NCBI RefSeq assembly: GCF_004403945.1
Contig: NZ_SOHM01000036.1
Location: 1 to 64,000, forward strand
Origin: Cryobacterium lactosi
Lineage (GTDB): Bacteria; Actinomycetota; Actinomycetes; Actinomycetales; Microbacteriaceae
Direction: 5' to 3'
Length of the DNA stretch: 64,000 nucleotides
Shown one piece after another: positions 1 through 7,910 of the stretch (the stretch's first letter is position 1; each line of letters begins with the position of its first letter). Made by a program: the position numbers and the translations under genes. The notes under the pieces are model-generated. The model did no database searches. It saw only the letters and a program-made list of their open reading frames with translations, and was not told the DNA's origin.

Positions 1-339
1 GGCGGCCACGGCCGCAGGTGCGGCCGCGGCGGCCGGCGCGGCGACGACGGGGGGTGGCGGCGCGACTTCCTCGGCGGCGAAGGTGTCCACCTGCACGGCG
101 ACGGGCGCGGCGGCGGTCACGGTGATGCTCTGCTCCGGCTCGGCGGGCTGGCCCGCACTGCTCCCGGCAATCCCGGCGCCGTTCACCGAGCTGGCCGGGA
201 TGCCGTCGGCGTCCAGGTAGGCGGCCTGTGCTGGCAGCGCACCCATGGCCGTGAGCAGCGCGACGAAGGTCATCGCGGTGACCGCGGAGGCCTGCCTGCG
301 GCGGGAGGGCGGCGCGATGTATCCGGTGCGCCTACGCAT
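1..339 (-). CDS. Secreted alanine/proline-rich protein, N-terminal part (cut by window edge)
   Basis: Reading leftward from the ATG at 339, the frame stays open to the window edge, giving 113 residues. The N-terminus is strongly basic (RRR, then a second RRR at residues 13-15), followed by a hydrophobic stretch at about 20-37 and an AQA|A signal-peptidase site near residue 39. The mature part is acidic and Ser/Gly rich, then turns into a Pro/Ala linker (PPPP, repeated Ala) at about residue 91. This layout is common in actinobacterial wall hydrolases (NlpC/P60, lytic transglycosylase), where the linker precedes the catalytic domain. That domain lies outside the window, so the function is not shown. 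A GGGGAGG sequence sits only 3 nt before the ATG. Confidence 0.7.
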   Translation of the reverse strand, partial: MRRRTGYIAPPSRRRQASAVTAMTFVALLTAMGALPAQAAYLDADGIPASSVNGAGIAGSSAGQPAEPEQSITVTAAAPVAVQVDTFAAEEVAPPPPVVAAPAAAAAPAAVAA

Positions 340-723
340 AGGCCTCCCCGGCCGAAAGGTGGGCAAGGGTGTGGGCTGCGAAAGTGGGCATGGCGAAGCT
401 TTCTGGTCGGAGCGGGATCAGGAGGTGGATCCACTAGACCTCGGACGGGTTCACTCGCCGGCGGCACCACGAAAATGGTGCCCAGCCGGGTAGGGCGTGG
501 AGCGGGCGGGAGCATGCCGCCGAATGGAATCCAGCACCGCGGCGACATCGTCGGCTCCGGGCGCAGGAAAATGACGTTACGTCACGTTTCTGGGTAAACC
601 GTGTGTATTCATGCATATGCACGGATTCAGGCTCAGGGTCTCAGGCGCCGCCAATGGCGAGCGCGGCACGGCTGGTGCGGCACATCGAGCGCCTGCGCCA
701 CGGTGCCGGAGCGGGCGGCGGAG
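340..723. other. Gene-free 384-bp region; 5' leader of the leftmost gene
   Basis: I see no convincing gene here. On the minus strand it would form a long 5' region for the secreted protein starting at 339, including a small hairpin (GCACCA..TGGTGC) near 464-481. Two short symmetric sequences stand out: a 13-bp inverted repeat at 572-584 and a 10-bp perfect palindrome at 612-621. Confidence 0.5.
572..584. promoter_or_regulatory. Palindrome TGACGTTACGTCA, candidate operator
   Basis: Six-base arms TGACGT/ACGTCA surround one central base. The site lies in the gene-free region upstream of the secreted-protein gene. A second palindrome, TGCATATGCA, lies at 612-621. Either could be a regulator site; no regulator is assigned. 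Confidence 0.3.
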
Positions 724-912
724 TTAGGGGCGCCGGGCGCGCAGGGCGAGTCCGCCGATGGGCAGGATCACCAGGCCTGCCGCACAGAGCAGTGCGATCC
801 ACTCCCCGGTGGCCAGGCTCACCCAGAGGCCGACGCCGAGAATCAGCACACTCCACAGCCAGCCGAGCAGTGCGGTGCGGCGGCGAGTGGCGGCGGTCCG
901 ATCGACAGTCAT
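724..912 (-). CDS. Small two-helix membrane protein
   Basis: A 62-residue protein with a basic N-terminus (RRR at 10-12), two hydrophobic segments at about residues 15-36 and 38-57, and a basic tail (RARRP). This fits a small inner-membrane protein with both ends in the cytoplasm. The family is not recognised. The start is supported by a TAGACT -10 box followed by exactly 6 nt and the ATG, the arrangement of a leaderless transcript; no Shine-Dalgarno sequence is visible. It lies downstream of arsR on the same strand, but a role in arsenic handling is not shown. Confidence 0.6.
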   Translation of the reverse strand: MTVDRTAATRRRTALLGWLWSVLILGVGLWVSLATGEWIALLCAAGLVILPIGGLALRARRP

Positions 913-961
913 GGCACCAGTCTAGGAAACGATGCCGACCCACGTCCAGGGAAAAAGCAGA

Positions 962-1324
962 TCAGACCGTGACAACCGACCGGGCCAGGGCGTCGAGAGC
1001 GCCGGGCACGAGCCGGTAGTACGCCCAGGTGCCACGCTTGTCCCTGGACAGGATGCCGGCATCCACCAGCACCTTGAGGTGATGGGACACGGTGGGCTGG
1101 CTGAGACCGAGGGGTTCGGTGAGATCGCAGACGCACGCCTCGGCATCGTCGTGCGCGGCCACCATCGAGATCAGTCGCAGGCGGGCGGGATCGGCGATGG
1201 CCTTGAGGGTCCTGGCGAGCTTCTCCGCGCCCTCCGCGGCGAGCGCCTCCCGCACGGGCGGCGCGCAGCAGTCGGCGGCGGCGGCGGTCTCCGCGGAGTC
1301 CTGCAGCAGTTCAACGTTCACCAT
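962..1324 (-). CDS. arsR: ArsR-family arsenic/metal-sensing repressor
   Basis: A 120-residue winged-helix protein of the ArsR/SmtB family. The helix-turn-helix runs over about residues 65-90 (LSQPTVSHHLKVL) and carries the ACVCDL motif (Cys64, Cys66), the classic As(III)/Sb(III) site on the recognition-helix side. An extra Cys19-Cys20 pair near the N-terminus could be a further ligand site. The ATG at 1324 is chosen because family alignment begins there; an upstream in-frame extension to 1390 would run through the promoter. It is divergent from the acr3 transporter gene and presumably represses both in the absence of arsenite. Confidence 0.88.
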   Translation of the reverse strand: MVNVELLQDSAETAAAADCCAPPVREALAAEGAEKLARTLKAIADPARLRLISMVAAHDDAEACVCDLTEPLGLSQPTVSHHLKVLVDAGILSRDKRGTWAYYRLVPGALDALARSVVTV

Positions 1325-1345
1325 TCCCCCATTCTGGCACGCGAA

Positions 1346-1366
1346 TTGACATCCATCGATGCTGTC
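1346..1366 (+). promoter_or_regulatory. arsR/acr3 divergent promoter and candidate ArsR operator
   Basis: A consensus -35 TTGACA (1346-1351) reads toward acr3. It overlaps the palindrome CATCGATG (1354-1361), flanked by GACA and TGTC. The position between the divergent genes fits an ArsR operator. No strong -10 is obvious at the expected spacing. Confidence 0.4.
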
Positions 1367-1420
1367 GCCACACTCAATATCGACGTTCATCTATTTCCCA
1401 GCCGTGACCGATGGAGCACC

Positions 1421-2503
1421 ATGACATCCACCGTCCAGACAGCCCCCACCGCCGCCCAACTCGGCACCACCGACAGGCTGCTGCCGGTCTGGATCCTGCT
1501 CGCCATGGGCCTCGGATTACTGCTCGCCGTCCTGGCGCCCGGGGTGGGCGATGTGCTGCACGCCTTCTCGATCGGCTCGGTCAGCGTGCCGATCGCGGTG
1601 GGCCTGTTGGTGATGATGTATCCGGTGCTGGCCAAGGTGCGATATTCGGATGCCCGCGCCGTTGCCGGTGACCGGCGCCTGCTGGTCTCCTCGCTGGTGC
1701 TGAACTGGCTCGTGGGGCCGGCGCTGATGTTCGCTCTGGCCTGGGCCTTCCTGCCCGACCTGCCCGAGTACCGCACCGGCCTGATCATCGTGGGCCTGGC
1801 CCGCTGCATCGCCATGGTGCTCATCTGGAACGACCTGGCCTGCGGCGACCGGGAGGCCGCCGCGTTCCTCGTGGCGGTCAACTCGGTGTTCCAGGTGATC
1901 GCGTTCGCGGCCTTGGGCTGGTTCTACCTGCAGGTACTGCCGGCCTGGCTGGGCCTGGCCACCACCAGTGCCGACTTCTCGATCGGGGCGATCACCGTGA
2001 GCGTGCTGGTCTTCCTCGGCATCCCACTGCTGGCCGGCTATCTCTCCAGGCGCATCGGTGAGGCCACCCGCGGTCGCGCCTGGTACGAGGGCCAGTTCCT
2101 GCCCCGGGTGGGCCCGTTCGCGCTCTATGGGCTGCTCTTCACGATCGTGCTGCTCTTCGCCTTGCAGGGGCAACAGGTCATCGACCGACCGCTGGATGTG
2201 GTGCGCATCGCGCTTCCGCTGCTGGTCTACTTCGCGGTGATGTTCGCGACGGGGTTCGTTGCCGGCCGGCTGGCGGGCCTGTCGTACGCGCGCACGGCCA
2301 CGCTGGCCTTCACGGCGGCGGGCAACAACTTCGAACTGGCCATCGCCGTGGCCATCGGCACTTTCGGCGCCACCAGCGGCCAGGCCCTGGCCGGCATCGT
2401 CGGCCCGCTCATCGAGGTGCCCGCCCTCATCGCCCTGGTCTACCTGTCGCTGTGGCTGCGCCCGAAGCTCTTCGGCCACGAGCCGGCGCCCGCCGCCGAT
2501 TGA
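1421..2503 (+). CDS. acr3: ACR3-type arsenite efflux permease
   Basis: A 360-residue polytopic membrane protein that exports arsenite using the proton gradient. It has about ten hydrophobic segments, the ACR3 signature around LARCIAMVLIW (the cysteine is residue 129, the residue needed for transport in characterised ACR3 proteins), followed by a WNDLACGD motif, and the late NNFELAIAVAI motif. The ATG at 1421 follows a GGAG ribosome site; longer upstream frames lack family similarity. It pairs with divergent arsR. No arsenate reductase gene is adjacent, so resistance to arsenate would need a reductase elsewhere. Confidence 0.9.
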   Translation: MTSTVQTAPTAAQLGTTDRLLPVWILLAMGLGLLLAVLAPGVGDVLHAFSIGSVSVPIAVGLLVMMYPVLAKVRYSDARAVAGDRRLLVSSLVLNWLVGPALMFALAWAFLPDLPEYRTGLIIVGLARCIAMVLIWNDLACGDREAAAFLVAVNSVFQVIAFAALGWFYLQVLPAWLGLATTSADFSIGAITVSVLVFLGIPLLAGYLSRRIGEATRGRAWYEGQFLPRVGPFALYGLLFTIVLLFALQGQQVIDRPLDVVRIALPLLVYFAVMFATGFVAGRLAGLSYARTATLAFTAAGNNFELAIAVAIGTFGATSGQALAGIVGPLIEVPALIALVYLSLWLRPKLFGHEPAPAAD

Positions 2504-2523
2504 CCCGCGAGTTGCCCCGCTGC

Positions 2524-2559
2524 GGACGAGCTGCCCCGCCCCGGCGGGGCAGCTCGTCC
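2524..2559. terminator. Bidirectional terminator between acr3 and hsp20
   Basis: A perfect 15-bp stem (2524-2538 with 2545-2559) closes a 6-nt loop, midway between two convergent stop codons. It has no T-run, as is usual for actinobacteria. Confidence 0.8.
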
Positions 2560-2591
2560 GGATGGGAGCATCTCGGCGACAGCCCGGCCGA

Positions 2592-3005
2592 TCAGCCCCG
2601 CGTCACCTGAATCTTCGACGTGGTTTCGGAGCGCTCGGCAACGGGCACCCGTACCTCGAGCACGCCGTCGCGGTAGCTCGCCGACACGTCGGAGTCCTTG
2701 CTGCCACTGGGCAGCGGAATGTCGCGGGAGAAGGAGCCGTAACGGAACTCGGTGCGATACCCGCCCTTGTCCTTGTGCTCCGAGGTCTCCTGGCGTTCGG
2801 CCTGGATGTGCAGCACCCCGTCGGACACCGAGATGTCCACGTCCTTCTCCGGGTCGATGCCGGGCATCTCGGCCTTGACCACGAGGGTGCTGCCGTCCTG
2901 GTATTCCTCCACTCGCAGAGCGGCGGAATCCCAGTCGCCCTCGAAAAAGCGTCGCACAGAGTCGGGCAGTTCGAATCGATCGCGGCGCGCTACTCCACCA
3001 GCCAT
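2592..3005 (-). CDS. Small heat-shock protein, Hsp20/alpha-crystallin family
   Basis: A 137-residue ATP-independent holdase. The alpha-crystallin domain covers roughly residues 35-130: a beta-strand core with VKAEMPGID, the DGVLHIQAER strand, FSRDIPLP, and the late A-x-Y-x-DGVLEV-x-VP motif that precedes the C-terminal extension. It lacks the usual I-x-I tail motif but ends in KIQV, which may serve the same docking role. The ATG at 3005 has AAGGAG seven bases upstream; the longer frame to 3044 does not. It is transcribed alone and converges on acr3. No CIRCE or HAIR element was recognised upstream. Confidence 0.9.
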   Translation of the reverse strand: MAGGVARRDRFELPDSVRRFFEGDWDSAALRVEEYQDGSTLVVKAEMPGIDPEKDVDISVSDGVLHIQAERQETSEHKDKGGYRTEFRYGSFSRDIPLPSGSKDSDVSASYRDGVLEVRVPVAERSETTSKIQVTRG

Positions 3006-3118
3006 GATGCATCTCCTTGTGGTTCGGGTCGGTTTTCGCTGCACACAGTACCCCCGCGCCCAGCACCCCTGCGCCCCTGCGCCCAGTGGCCCGCAGGCCG
3101 GTACCGCCGCGGCGGGCG

Positions 3119-3487
3119 CTAGATCAACTCCGCCGCACGCAGGTCGGCTTTCAGGCGCGGGGTCAGCGGATCGACGAGATCGTCGTATTCGCGGTGCCCG
3201 CGCAGATAGGCCGCTGTGAACGGGCAGAGGGCCACGACCCGCAGGCCGCGCGCCCGCACGTCAGCCAGGGCTGCGGCCACCAGGGTCGACGCGAGCCCTT
3301 TGCCCGACTGGTCCATGCTGATCTCGGTGTGCACGAACACCCGCTGGTCGCCGTGGTCGGCGTAGACGGTGAAGCCCACCTGCTGCCCGTCGAGCAGCAG
3401 CACGTAGCGGCGCTCGGCCTCGACGAGCTGGACCGTGCGCTGCTCGCCCTCACCGTGCTGGTTGTCGTCCTGCGTGGGGATGCTCAT
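3119..3487 (-). CDS. GNAT-type N-acetyltransferase (COG2388-like)
   Basis: A 122-residue single-domain acetyltransferase of the short YidJ/Gtn10 class. The acetyl-CoA loop is DQSGKGLASTLV at about residues 60-75, followed by the VRARGLRVVALCPF strand-turn and the Y-x-x-H-x-E-Y ending typical of COG2388. The substrate is unknown. The start at 3487 was chosen because the family begins just downstream; a CAGACT box lies 6 nt before it, so the transcript may be leaderless. Confidence 0.82.
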   Translation of the reverse strand: MSIPTQDDNQHGEGEQRTVQLVEAERRYVLLLDGQQVGFTVYADHGDQRVFVHTEISMDQSGKGLASTLVAAALADVRARGLRVVALCPFTAAYLRGHREYDDLVDPLTPRLKADLRAAELI

Positions 3488-3530
3488 TCCCCCAGTCTGC
3501 CCACCACGCCGACGGGCGCAACCCCTCGGG

Positions 3531-4091
3531 CTACTCGGCGATCGGTACCGCGCCGGCCGCAGGCCCGGCATCCGCACCGGTACCGACCGGAGCAGCCGCG
3601 CGCCGTGCCCGCCGGTACGTCGAGCGCTTGGGTTGCTCCTTGAGCTGGCGGCGCACGTCGTCGAGGATCTCGGTCACGGTCATCAGGTCGGCATGGCTGA
3701 GCCTGTCGAAGAGCATCTCCCGCACCAGATCGACGTAGCCGGGGATGCCCGCCCGCAACAGCTCGAGGCCCGTCGGGGTGATGTGGGCGATCACCGACCT
3801 GTCGTCGTCGGGGGCCGGTTGCCGCAGCACCAGCTCCTTCCGCTCGAGCTGACCCACCTGGTAGGTGAGCCCGCTGCGGGAGACGGTGAGCGAGTCGGCG
3901 ATGTCGGTCATGCGGCGGCCGTCGGTGCCGGCCTCGCCGATGCGGAGCAGGATTTCGAACTGCGCGAGGGTGAGCCCCACCGAGTCGCGCAGGTTCCGGT
4001 CGGCCGCGTACTGCACGATGTTCGACGTCTCGAACAGGGCCGCCCAGGCACGCATCTCATCGGCCGAGATGGATGGTTCGGGAATTCCCAT
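3531..4091 (-). CDS. MarR-family regulator divergent from ohr, lacking all cysteines
   Basis: A 186-residue winged-helix protein: dimer helices, an HTH at about residues 55-90 (MTDIADSLTVSRSGLTYQVGQLERK), and a beta wing with DDRSVIAHITPTG. The ATG at 4091 is preceded by GGAGG. Its divergent arrangement with ohr is that of OhrR, the peroxide-sensing repressor. However, OhrR senses peroxide through an N-terminal cysteine, and this protein has no cysteine anywhere. It must sense a different signal, use methionine or another residue, or regulate ohr constitutively. The C-terminal 25 residues are Ala/Gly/Pro-rich and probably disordered. Confidence 0.85.
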   Translation of the reverse strand: MGIPEPSISADEMRAWAALFETSNIVQYAADRNLRDSVGLTLAQFEILLRIGEAGTDGRRMTDIADSLTVSRSGLTYQVGQLERKELVLRQPAPDDDRSVIAHITPTGLELLRAGIPGYVDLVREMLFDRLSHADLMTVTEILDDVRRQLKEQPKRSTYRRARRAAAPVGTGADAGPAAGAVPIAE

Positions 4092-4218
4092 GGTCGGGCC
4101 TCCGTTAGGGTGAGAAAGAAGTTGTTTCAAATACGAAGCACTTGGCGGCTCGGTGTCAAACGTTCTGCGTGTTGACGACTGAGTCCAGTGTGCTCCGCTC
4201 TACCGAAAGAAGAGAATC

Positions 4219-4650
4219 ATGACCAACGCCATTTACACAGCCTCCGCCACCTCCTGGGGCGGTCGCACCGGCAAGGTCGTCACCAGCGACAACAAGCTCG
4301 ACCTCGACCTGTCCATCCCCAAGGACATGGGCGGCGACGATGGCCCCGGAACCAACCCCGAGCAGCTCTTCGCCAGCGGCTGGGCGGCCTGCTTCCACAA
4401 CGCCCTCAAGGCCACAGCCCGGCAGAACAAGATCGACGTCTCCGAGTCGGCCGTCACCCTCACCGTCAACCTTGTCGGCAGCATGGCCGCCGGCCTCGAC
4501 TTCGAGGTCACCATCGAGGCGCAGATCCCGGGCGCAGACCCGGCCACCGCCCAGGCCGCGATGGAGGCCGCGCACGCGGTCTGCCCCTACTCGCGGGCCA
4601 CCCGGGGCAACATCGCCGTGAAGCTCCTCGTCGTCACCGACGAGGACTAA
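4219..4650 (+). CDS. ohr: Organic hydroperoxide resistance protein (Ohr/OsmC family)
   Basis: A 143-residue thiol peroxidase that reduces organic and fatty-acid hydroperoxides with dihydrolipoyl-type donors. Both catalytic cysteines are present in their motifs: Cys58 in WAACFHNAL and Cys122 in AHAVCPYSRAT. The length and the NPEQLFASG sequence are typical of Ohr rather than OsmC. A ribosome site (GAAAGAAGAG) precedes the ATG. It is divergent from the MarR gene at 3531-4091 and separated by a 127-bp promoter region. Confidence 0.93.
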   Translation: MTNAIYTASATSWGGRTGKVVTSDNKLDLDLSIPKDMGGDDGPGTNPEQLFASGWAACFHNALKATARQNKIDVSESAVTLTVNLVGSMAAGLDFEVTIEAQIPGADPATAQAAMEAAHAVCPYSRATRGNIAVKLLVVTDED

Positions 4651-4737
4651 CCCCGCCCGAAGGGCACCCGTCCGATCAGGCATTTCCCCAGAATTGGGAT
4701 GCTAACCTCCGTTTTTTGGGGAAAAAGGGGGCTGGCC

Positions 4738-5967
4738 ATGATCAGACGACGTGAGCAGCTCACCGGGATCGCCCGGCACGGGCGACTGCGGCGGTCCCAC
4801 CCGGTGCGCACGGCCCTCGGCCTGGTGGCCGCGTCGCTGGCCGTGCTTCTGGTCAGCACGGCCGCCGTGGCCGGGATCGCGCTGTGGCAGTTCAGCAGCA
4901 CGGTGTCCGCGAACTCGATCGACCTCAACGGCGCGGATGTTCCCGATGCGGCACCGTCGATCGGCAGCTACGAGTCCGGCTTCAACATCCTCATCGTCGG
5001 CGTCGACAACGATGCCGAGCAGGGCGGCGCCTATGGTGATCGTGACTCCGCCCTCAACGACGTGAACATCCTGGTGCACGTCTCGGCCGACCACACCAAC
5101 GCCGTGGTGGTGAGCATCCCGCGCGACCTGATCGTGGCCCACCCCACCTGCACAAACGCCGACACGGGCGAGGAATTCAGCTCGATGTCCGCCCGCCCGG
5201 TGAACGAGGCCATGTCGCGCGGCGGACTGCCGTGTGTGGTCCACACCATCGAGGAGCTCACCGGGCTGGAGATCCCCTTCGCGGGCCTGGCCTCCTTCGA
5301 CGGTGTCGTTCGCATGAGCGATGCCGTCGGCGGGGTGCCGATCTGCCTCACCGAGGCGATCAACGACCCGCTGGCCGACCTCGACCTGCCGGCCGGCACG
5401 AGCGTGGTCTCCGGCTCCACCGCGCTGGCGTTCCTGCGCAGCCGGCACGGCGTCGGCGACGGCGGCGACCTGTCGCGGATCTCTTCGCAGCAGATCTACC
5501 TGGCGTCGCTGATGCGCACAGTGCAGGGCGACGGGACCTTCACCAACCTGCCCAAGCTGTTCTCCCTGGCCAGTGCCGCCGCCACGAATATCAAGCTGTC
5601 CAAGCCCCTCGCCAACACCGACACCATGGTGTCGATGGCCCTGGCGCTCAAGGACATCGACCTGACCCGGCTGGTCTTCGTGCAGTATCCGGGCACGACC
5701 GACGACCCGGACTTCCCGAACAAGGTGGTCCCCCTGCAGGGCCTCGCCGACACGATGTTCGCCAAGATCCTGGCCGATGAGCCCTTCGCCCTGGCGGCGG
5801 AGGACCCGGAGCCGACCGAGACGCCCGTCGACCCGGAAGCGCCCATCGACCCGGAGGCGCCCGTCGCCACCGACACCCCCGTCATCGAGGCCGCACCGGA
5901 GGTCCTCGACGGACTCACCGGCCGCACGGCGAACGACGAATCCTGCGCCCAGGCGTTCACCGGCTAA
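4738..5967 (+). CDS. LytR-CpsA-Psr (LCP) family wall-polymer ligase
   Basis: A 409-residue single-pass membrane protein with a short basic cytoplasmic N-terminus, one TM helix at about residues 25-47 and a large extracytoplasmic LCP domain. LCP enzymes transfer teichoic acid, arabinogalactan or capsule intermediates from lipid carriers to peptidoglycan. Visible hallmarks are D-R-D-S near residue 100, the VSIPRDL strand, GGVPIC, the AFLRSRH motif with catalytic arginines, and DLSRISSQQ. The C-terminus is a Pro/Glu/Thr-rich tail (EAPIDPEAP repeats) ending in a short Cys-containing segment. The ATG at 4738 is preceded by AAGGGGG. The gene stands alone. Confidence 0.88.
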   Translation: MIRRREQLTGIARHGRLRRSHPVRTALGLVAASLAVLLVSTAAVAGIALWQFSSTVSANSIDLNGADVPDAAPSIGSYESGFNILIVGVDNDAEQGGAYGDRDSALNDVNILVHVSADHTNAVVVSIPRDLIVAHPTCTNADTGEEFSSMSARPVNEAMSRGGLPCVVHTIEELTGLEIPFAGLASFDGVVRMSDAVGGVPICLTEAINDPLADLDLPAGTSVVSGSTALAFLRSRHGVGDGGDLSRISSQQIYLASLMRTVQGDGTFTNLPKLFSLASAAATNIKLSKPLANTDTMVSMALALKDIDLTRLVFVQYPGTTDDPDFPNKVVPLQGLADTMFAKILADEPFALAAEDPEPTETPVDPEAPIDPEAPVATDTPVIEAAPEVLDGLTGRTANDESCAQAFTG

Positions 5968-6162
5968 CTGAATCGGGCGACTACCTGGGTCACACGGGGT
6001 TGAGGCTGCTCCTCCAACGCCGGTCTGGATGCGTTCAGTCGCCACAGGCGGGGCAGGCGCCGCTGTGCGGGGCAGGCACCCGCACAGCTCCGAAAAACGC
6101 AGACCCGAGATGCGGCGGAAGCGGCGGATGCGGCGTAACAGCCAGCGCCCACCGGCCACGGG
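5968..6162. other. Convergent intergenic region, 195 bp
   Basis: No gene is seen. The region holds a short direct repeat (GCGGGGCAGGC at about 6051-6061 and a near copy at 6067-6077) and no clear terminator hairpin. Confidence 0.4.
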
Positions 6163-6804
6163 TCAGCCCCAGGCGGCGGCCATCTCCTCAGGGAGGGCCG
6201 ACAGCCGCTCCCACTGGTCGGGCACCACCAGGCTGGGCAGCACAAAAGACCACATCTCGACAAGGCGTTGCACCAGGTCGGCCCGGCCGGTGAGCACGCC
6301 GGAGACCACCTGCACACCGGTGAACGCCGGGCTGATGAAGTGGGCGGCGGCCGCGACGTCGACATCGGCGCGCACGTCGCCATCGCGGATGGCGCGCTGC
6401 AGCAGCACCTCGCAGGCCGCCATCCAGTCTTCATAGGGCGTGACGACCGGCGTGGACAGGTTGCTGGACTCCATCGTCAGGCGAATGCCGGCCCGGGAGA
6501 CCGGATCGTCCCGCACCTGTCTGCCCAGCTCGAAAGCCATCCGCAACAGCACCTGCAGACCGGGCTGTTCGCTGTGCAGCAGCTCGTCGCCGAGCGCGAG
6601 AGCGCGTTCGTGCTGGGCGTCGATGACCGCAAGGGCCAGGGCATCCTTCGACGCGAAGTGGAAGTACAGCGCGCCCTTGGTCAGCCCGGCCGCGAGACAG
6701 ATGTCCGCCATCGATGCTCCGCCGTATCCCAGGTCACCGAAGACATCGGCCGCAGCCCGGATGATCGCCGCGCGGGTTTCCACGGCGCGGGCCTGCTGGG
6801 TCAC
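6163..6804 (-). CDS. TetR-family regulator resembling gamma-butyrolactone receptors (ArpA/ScbR type)
   Basis: A 213-residue protein. The N-terminal HTH (residues 8-55) contains FGDLGYGGASMADI and AGLTKGALYFHF, close to the ScbR/ArpA autoregulator-receptor pattern. The ligand-domain segment VRDDPVSRAGIRLTMES is also characteristic of that family. Such receptors release DNA when they bind a diffusible butyrolactone or butenolide. The GTG at 6804 has GAGGAG upstream. A palindrome typical of their operators lies at 6879-6894 between this gene and the divergent small membrane protein gene. No AfsA-type synthase gene lies in the window, so the ligand is unknown and could be exogenous. Confidence 0.85.
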   Translation of the reverse strand: MTQQARAVETRAAIIRAAADVFGDLGYGGASMADICLAAGLTKGALYFHFASKDALALAVIDAQHERALALGDELLHSEQPGLQVLLRMAFELGRQVRDDPVSRAGIRLTMESSNLSTPVVTPYEDWMAACEVLLQRAIRDGDVRADVDVAAAAHFISPAFTGVQVVSGVLTGRADLVQRLVEMWSFVLPSLVVPDQWERLSALPEEMAAAWG

Positions 6805-6878
6805 GATGCTCCTCGAGTCGGAACCGGCACCGGGAGGCGCGGCACCGAGACCAATTCCGACATCTTCACAAAATGAAT

Positions 6879-6894
6879 CATACCGTTTGGTATG
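6879..6894. promoter_or_regulatory. CATACC-GTTT-GGTATG operator palindrome
   Basis: Perfect 6-bp arms around a 4-bp centre, located 75 bp upstream of the TetR start and in front of the divergent membrane protein gene. It resembles autoregulatory elements bound by butyrolactone receptors, so it is the best candidate for the TetR protein's own operator. Confidence 0.6.
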
Positions 6895-7022
6895 CTTTGG
6901 GCAGGCCGGGCGAATATTCCGGGGGGAACCTGTTCTCCCGGCCGACGACTACTGCACCACCGCTTTACCCGCCCCGCGTCGCCGCTGGGCACCATCTGCC
7001 GGGATCGAGGGGAAACCGACGA

Positions 7023-7316
7023 ATGAACAGCACAGTTACACTCAGCATCGCGTTGCCGGGGGCAACGGGGCACACGGATGTTCTGGACGGCGGCGCGATC
7101 GACGGCGCCGCTCTGGGCGGGCTGATCGGCCTGGCGCTCATAGTCCTCGCCGCACTGGGCGCCATCGTGCTCATCGTGGCCGCGCTCGTGCAGGTGGCCC
7201 AGGCCGTGCACCTGAGCGAACCGTCCCGCACCCGCTGGGTGCTGACCGTGGTCTTCGCCCCGGTGTTCGGAGCGCTGGCCTGGTTCGCGGTGGGCAACCG
7301 GCTGCAGGCCGGCTGA
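7023..7316 (+). CDS. Small PLDc_N-domain membrane protein
   Basis: A 97-residue protein with one hydrophobic segment at about 28-55 and a second at about 72-92. The second half (R-T-R-W-V-L-T-V-V-F then P-V-F-G-A-L-A-W-F-A-V-G) matches the PLDc_N pattern, the membrane anchor that precedes phospholipase D domains but which also occurs alone in actinobacteria. The ATG at 7023 follows GAGGGG; an upstream in-frame ATG at 6873 lies inside the operator region and is rejected. It is probably controlled by the divergent TetR. Confidence 0.78.
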   Translation: MNSTVTLSIALPGATGHTDVLDGGAIDGAALGGLIGLALIVLAALGAIVLIVAALVQVAQAVHLSEPSRTRWVLTVVFAPVFGALAWFAVGNRLQAG

Positions 7317-7364
7317 CCGCACACGCGCACCCGGAGCCGGCCGAGGCGTGTCGACCGGCCCAGG

Positions 7365-7910
7365 TCAGGACCGGGGCGGGGGCGGCACCACGAGCACCGG
7401 GCAGTCCGCGTGCCGCACGCACTGCTCACTGACCGAGCCGAGCAGCATGCCGGCCAGTCCCCCGCGTCCCCGGGAGCCGACAACAAGCATCCGGGACCCC
7501 TTGGACACGTCGATGAGGGTTTTGGCCGGCCCGCCGAGCGCCACCCGGTATTCCACCGTGAGATCCGGATATTTCGCGACGACGATCCGGCTATCGTTCC
7601 GGAGCCGGTCCCGCACGGCTTCGGCGTAGTCGGAGTACGAGGAGACGTAGCCGAACTCCCAGTTCGCCGGCCGCGGGGCCGTGTCGATCGACCAGGCCCG
7701 CACAATGGTCACCGGTACCGAGAGGCCGGCGGCCAACTCCAGCGCCACGGTCAGGGCGTGATTCGCGTCGGCCGATCCGTCGTGCCCGACCACGATGCCC
7801 GTGGTGGGTCCGGGTTCCTGCGCCGGTTGCGCTGCTCCCTCGGCGTGCACCGCCGCGGCATCGCCGGCGCCGGCCCGCGGGTCGGTGTCTCTACCTGTGT
7901 CAGCGTCCAT
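7365..7910 (-). CDS. Universal stress protein (UspA family)
   Basis: A 181-residue single Usp domain after an Ala/Gly-rich 35-residue N-terminal extension. The domain begins with G-I-V-V-G-H-D-G-S-A and ends with the ATP-binding signature GSRGRGGLAGMLLGSVS followed by CPVLVVP. ATP-binding Usps act as stress and energy sensors; the partner is unknown. The ATG at 7910 has GGAGGT upstream. It is followed downstream by nothing co-directional. The next gene upstream on the same strand is a kinase, which raises the possibility of shared stress control. Confidence 0.88.
   Translation of the reverse strand: MDADTGRDTDPRAGAGDAAAVHAEGAAQPAQEPGPTTGIVVGHDGSADANHALTVALELAAGLSVPVTIVRAWSIDTAPRPANWEFGYVSSYSDYAEAVRDRLRNDSRIVVAKYPDLTVEYRVALGGPAKTLIDVSKGSRMLVVGSRGRGGLAGMLLGSVSEQCVRHADCPVLVVPPPPRS

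Noticed and set aside
6873-7022. An N-terminal extension of the PLDc_N protein from ATG 6873
   Set aside because: It would translate through the TetR operator and promoter and has no similarity to the family; ATG 7023 has a ribosome site.
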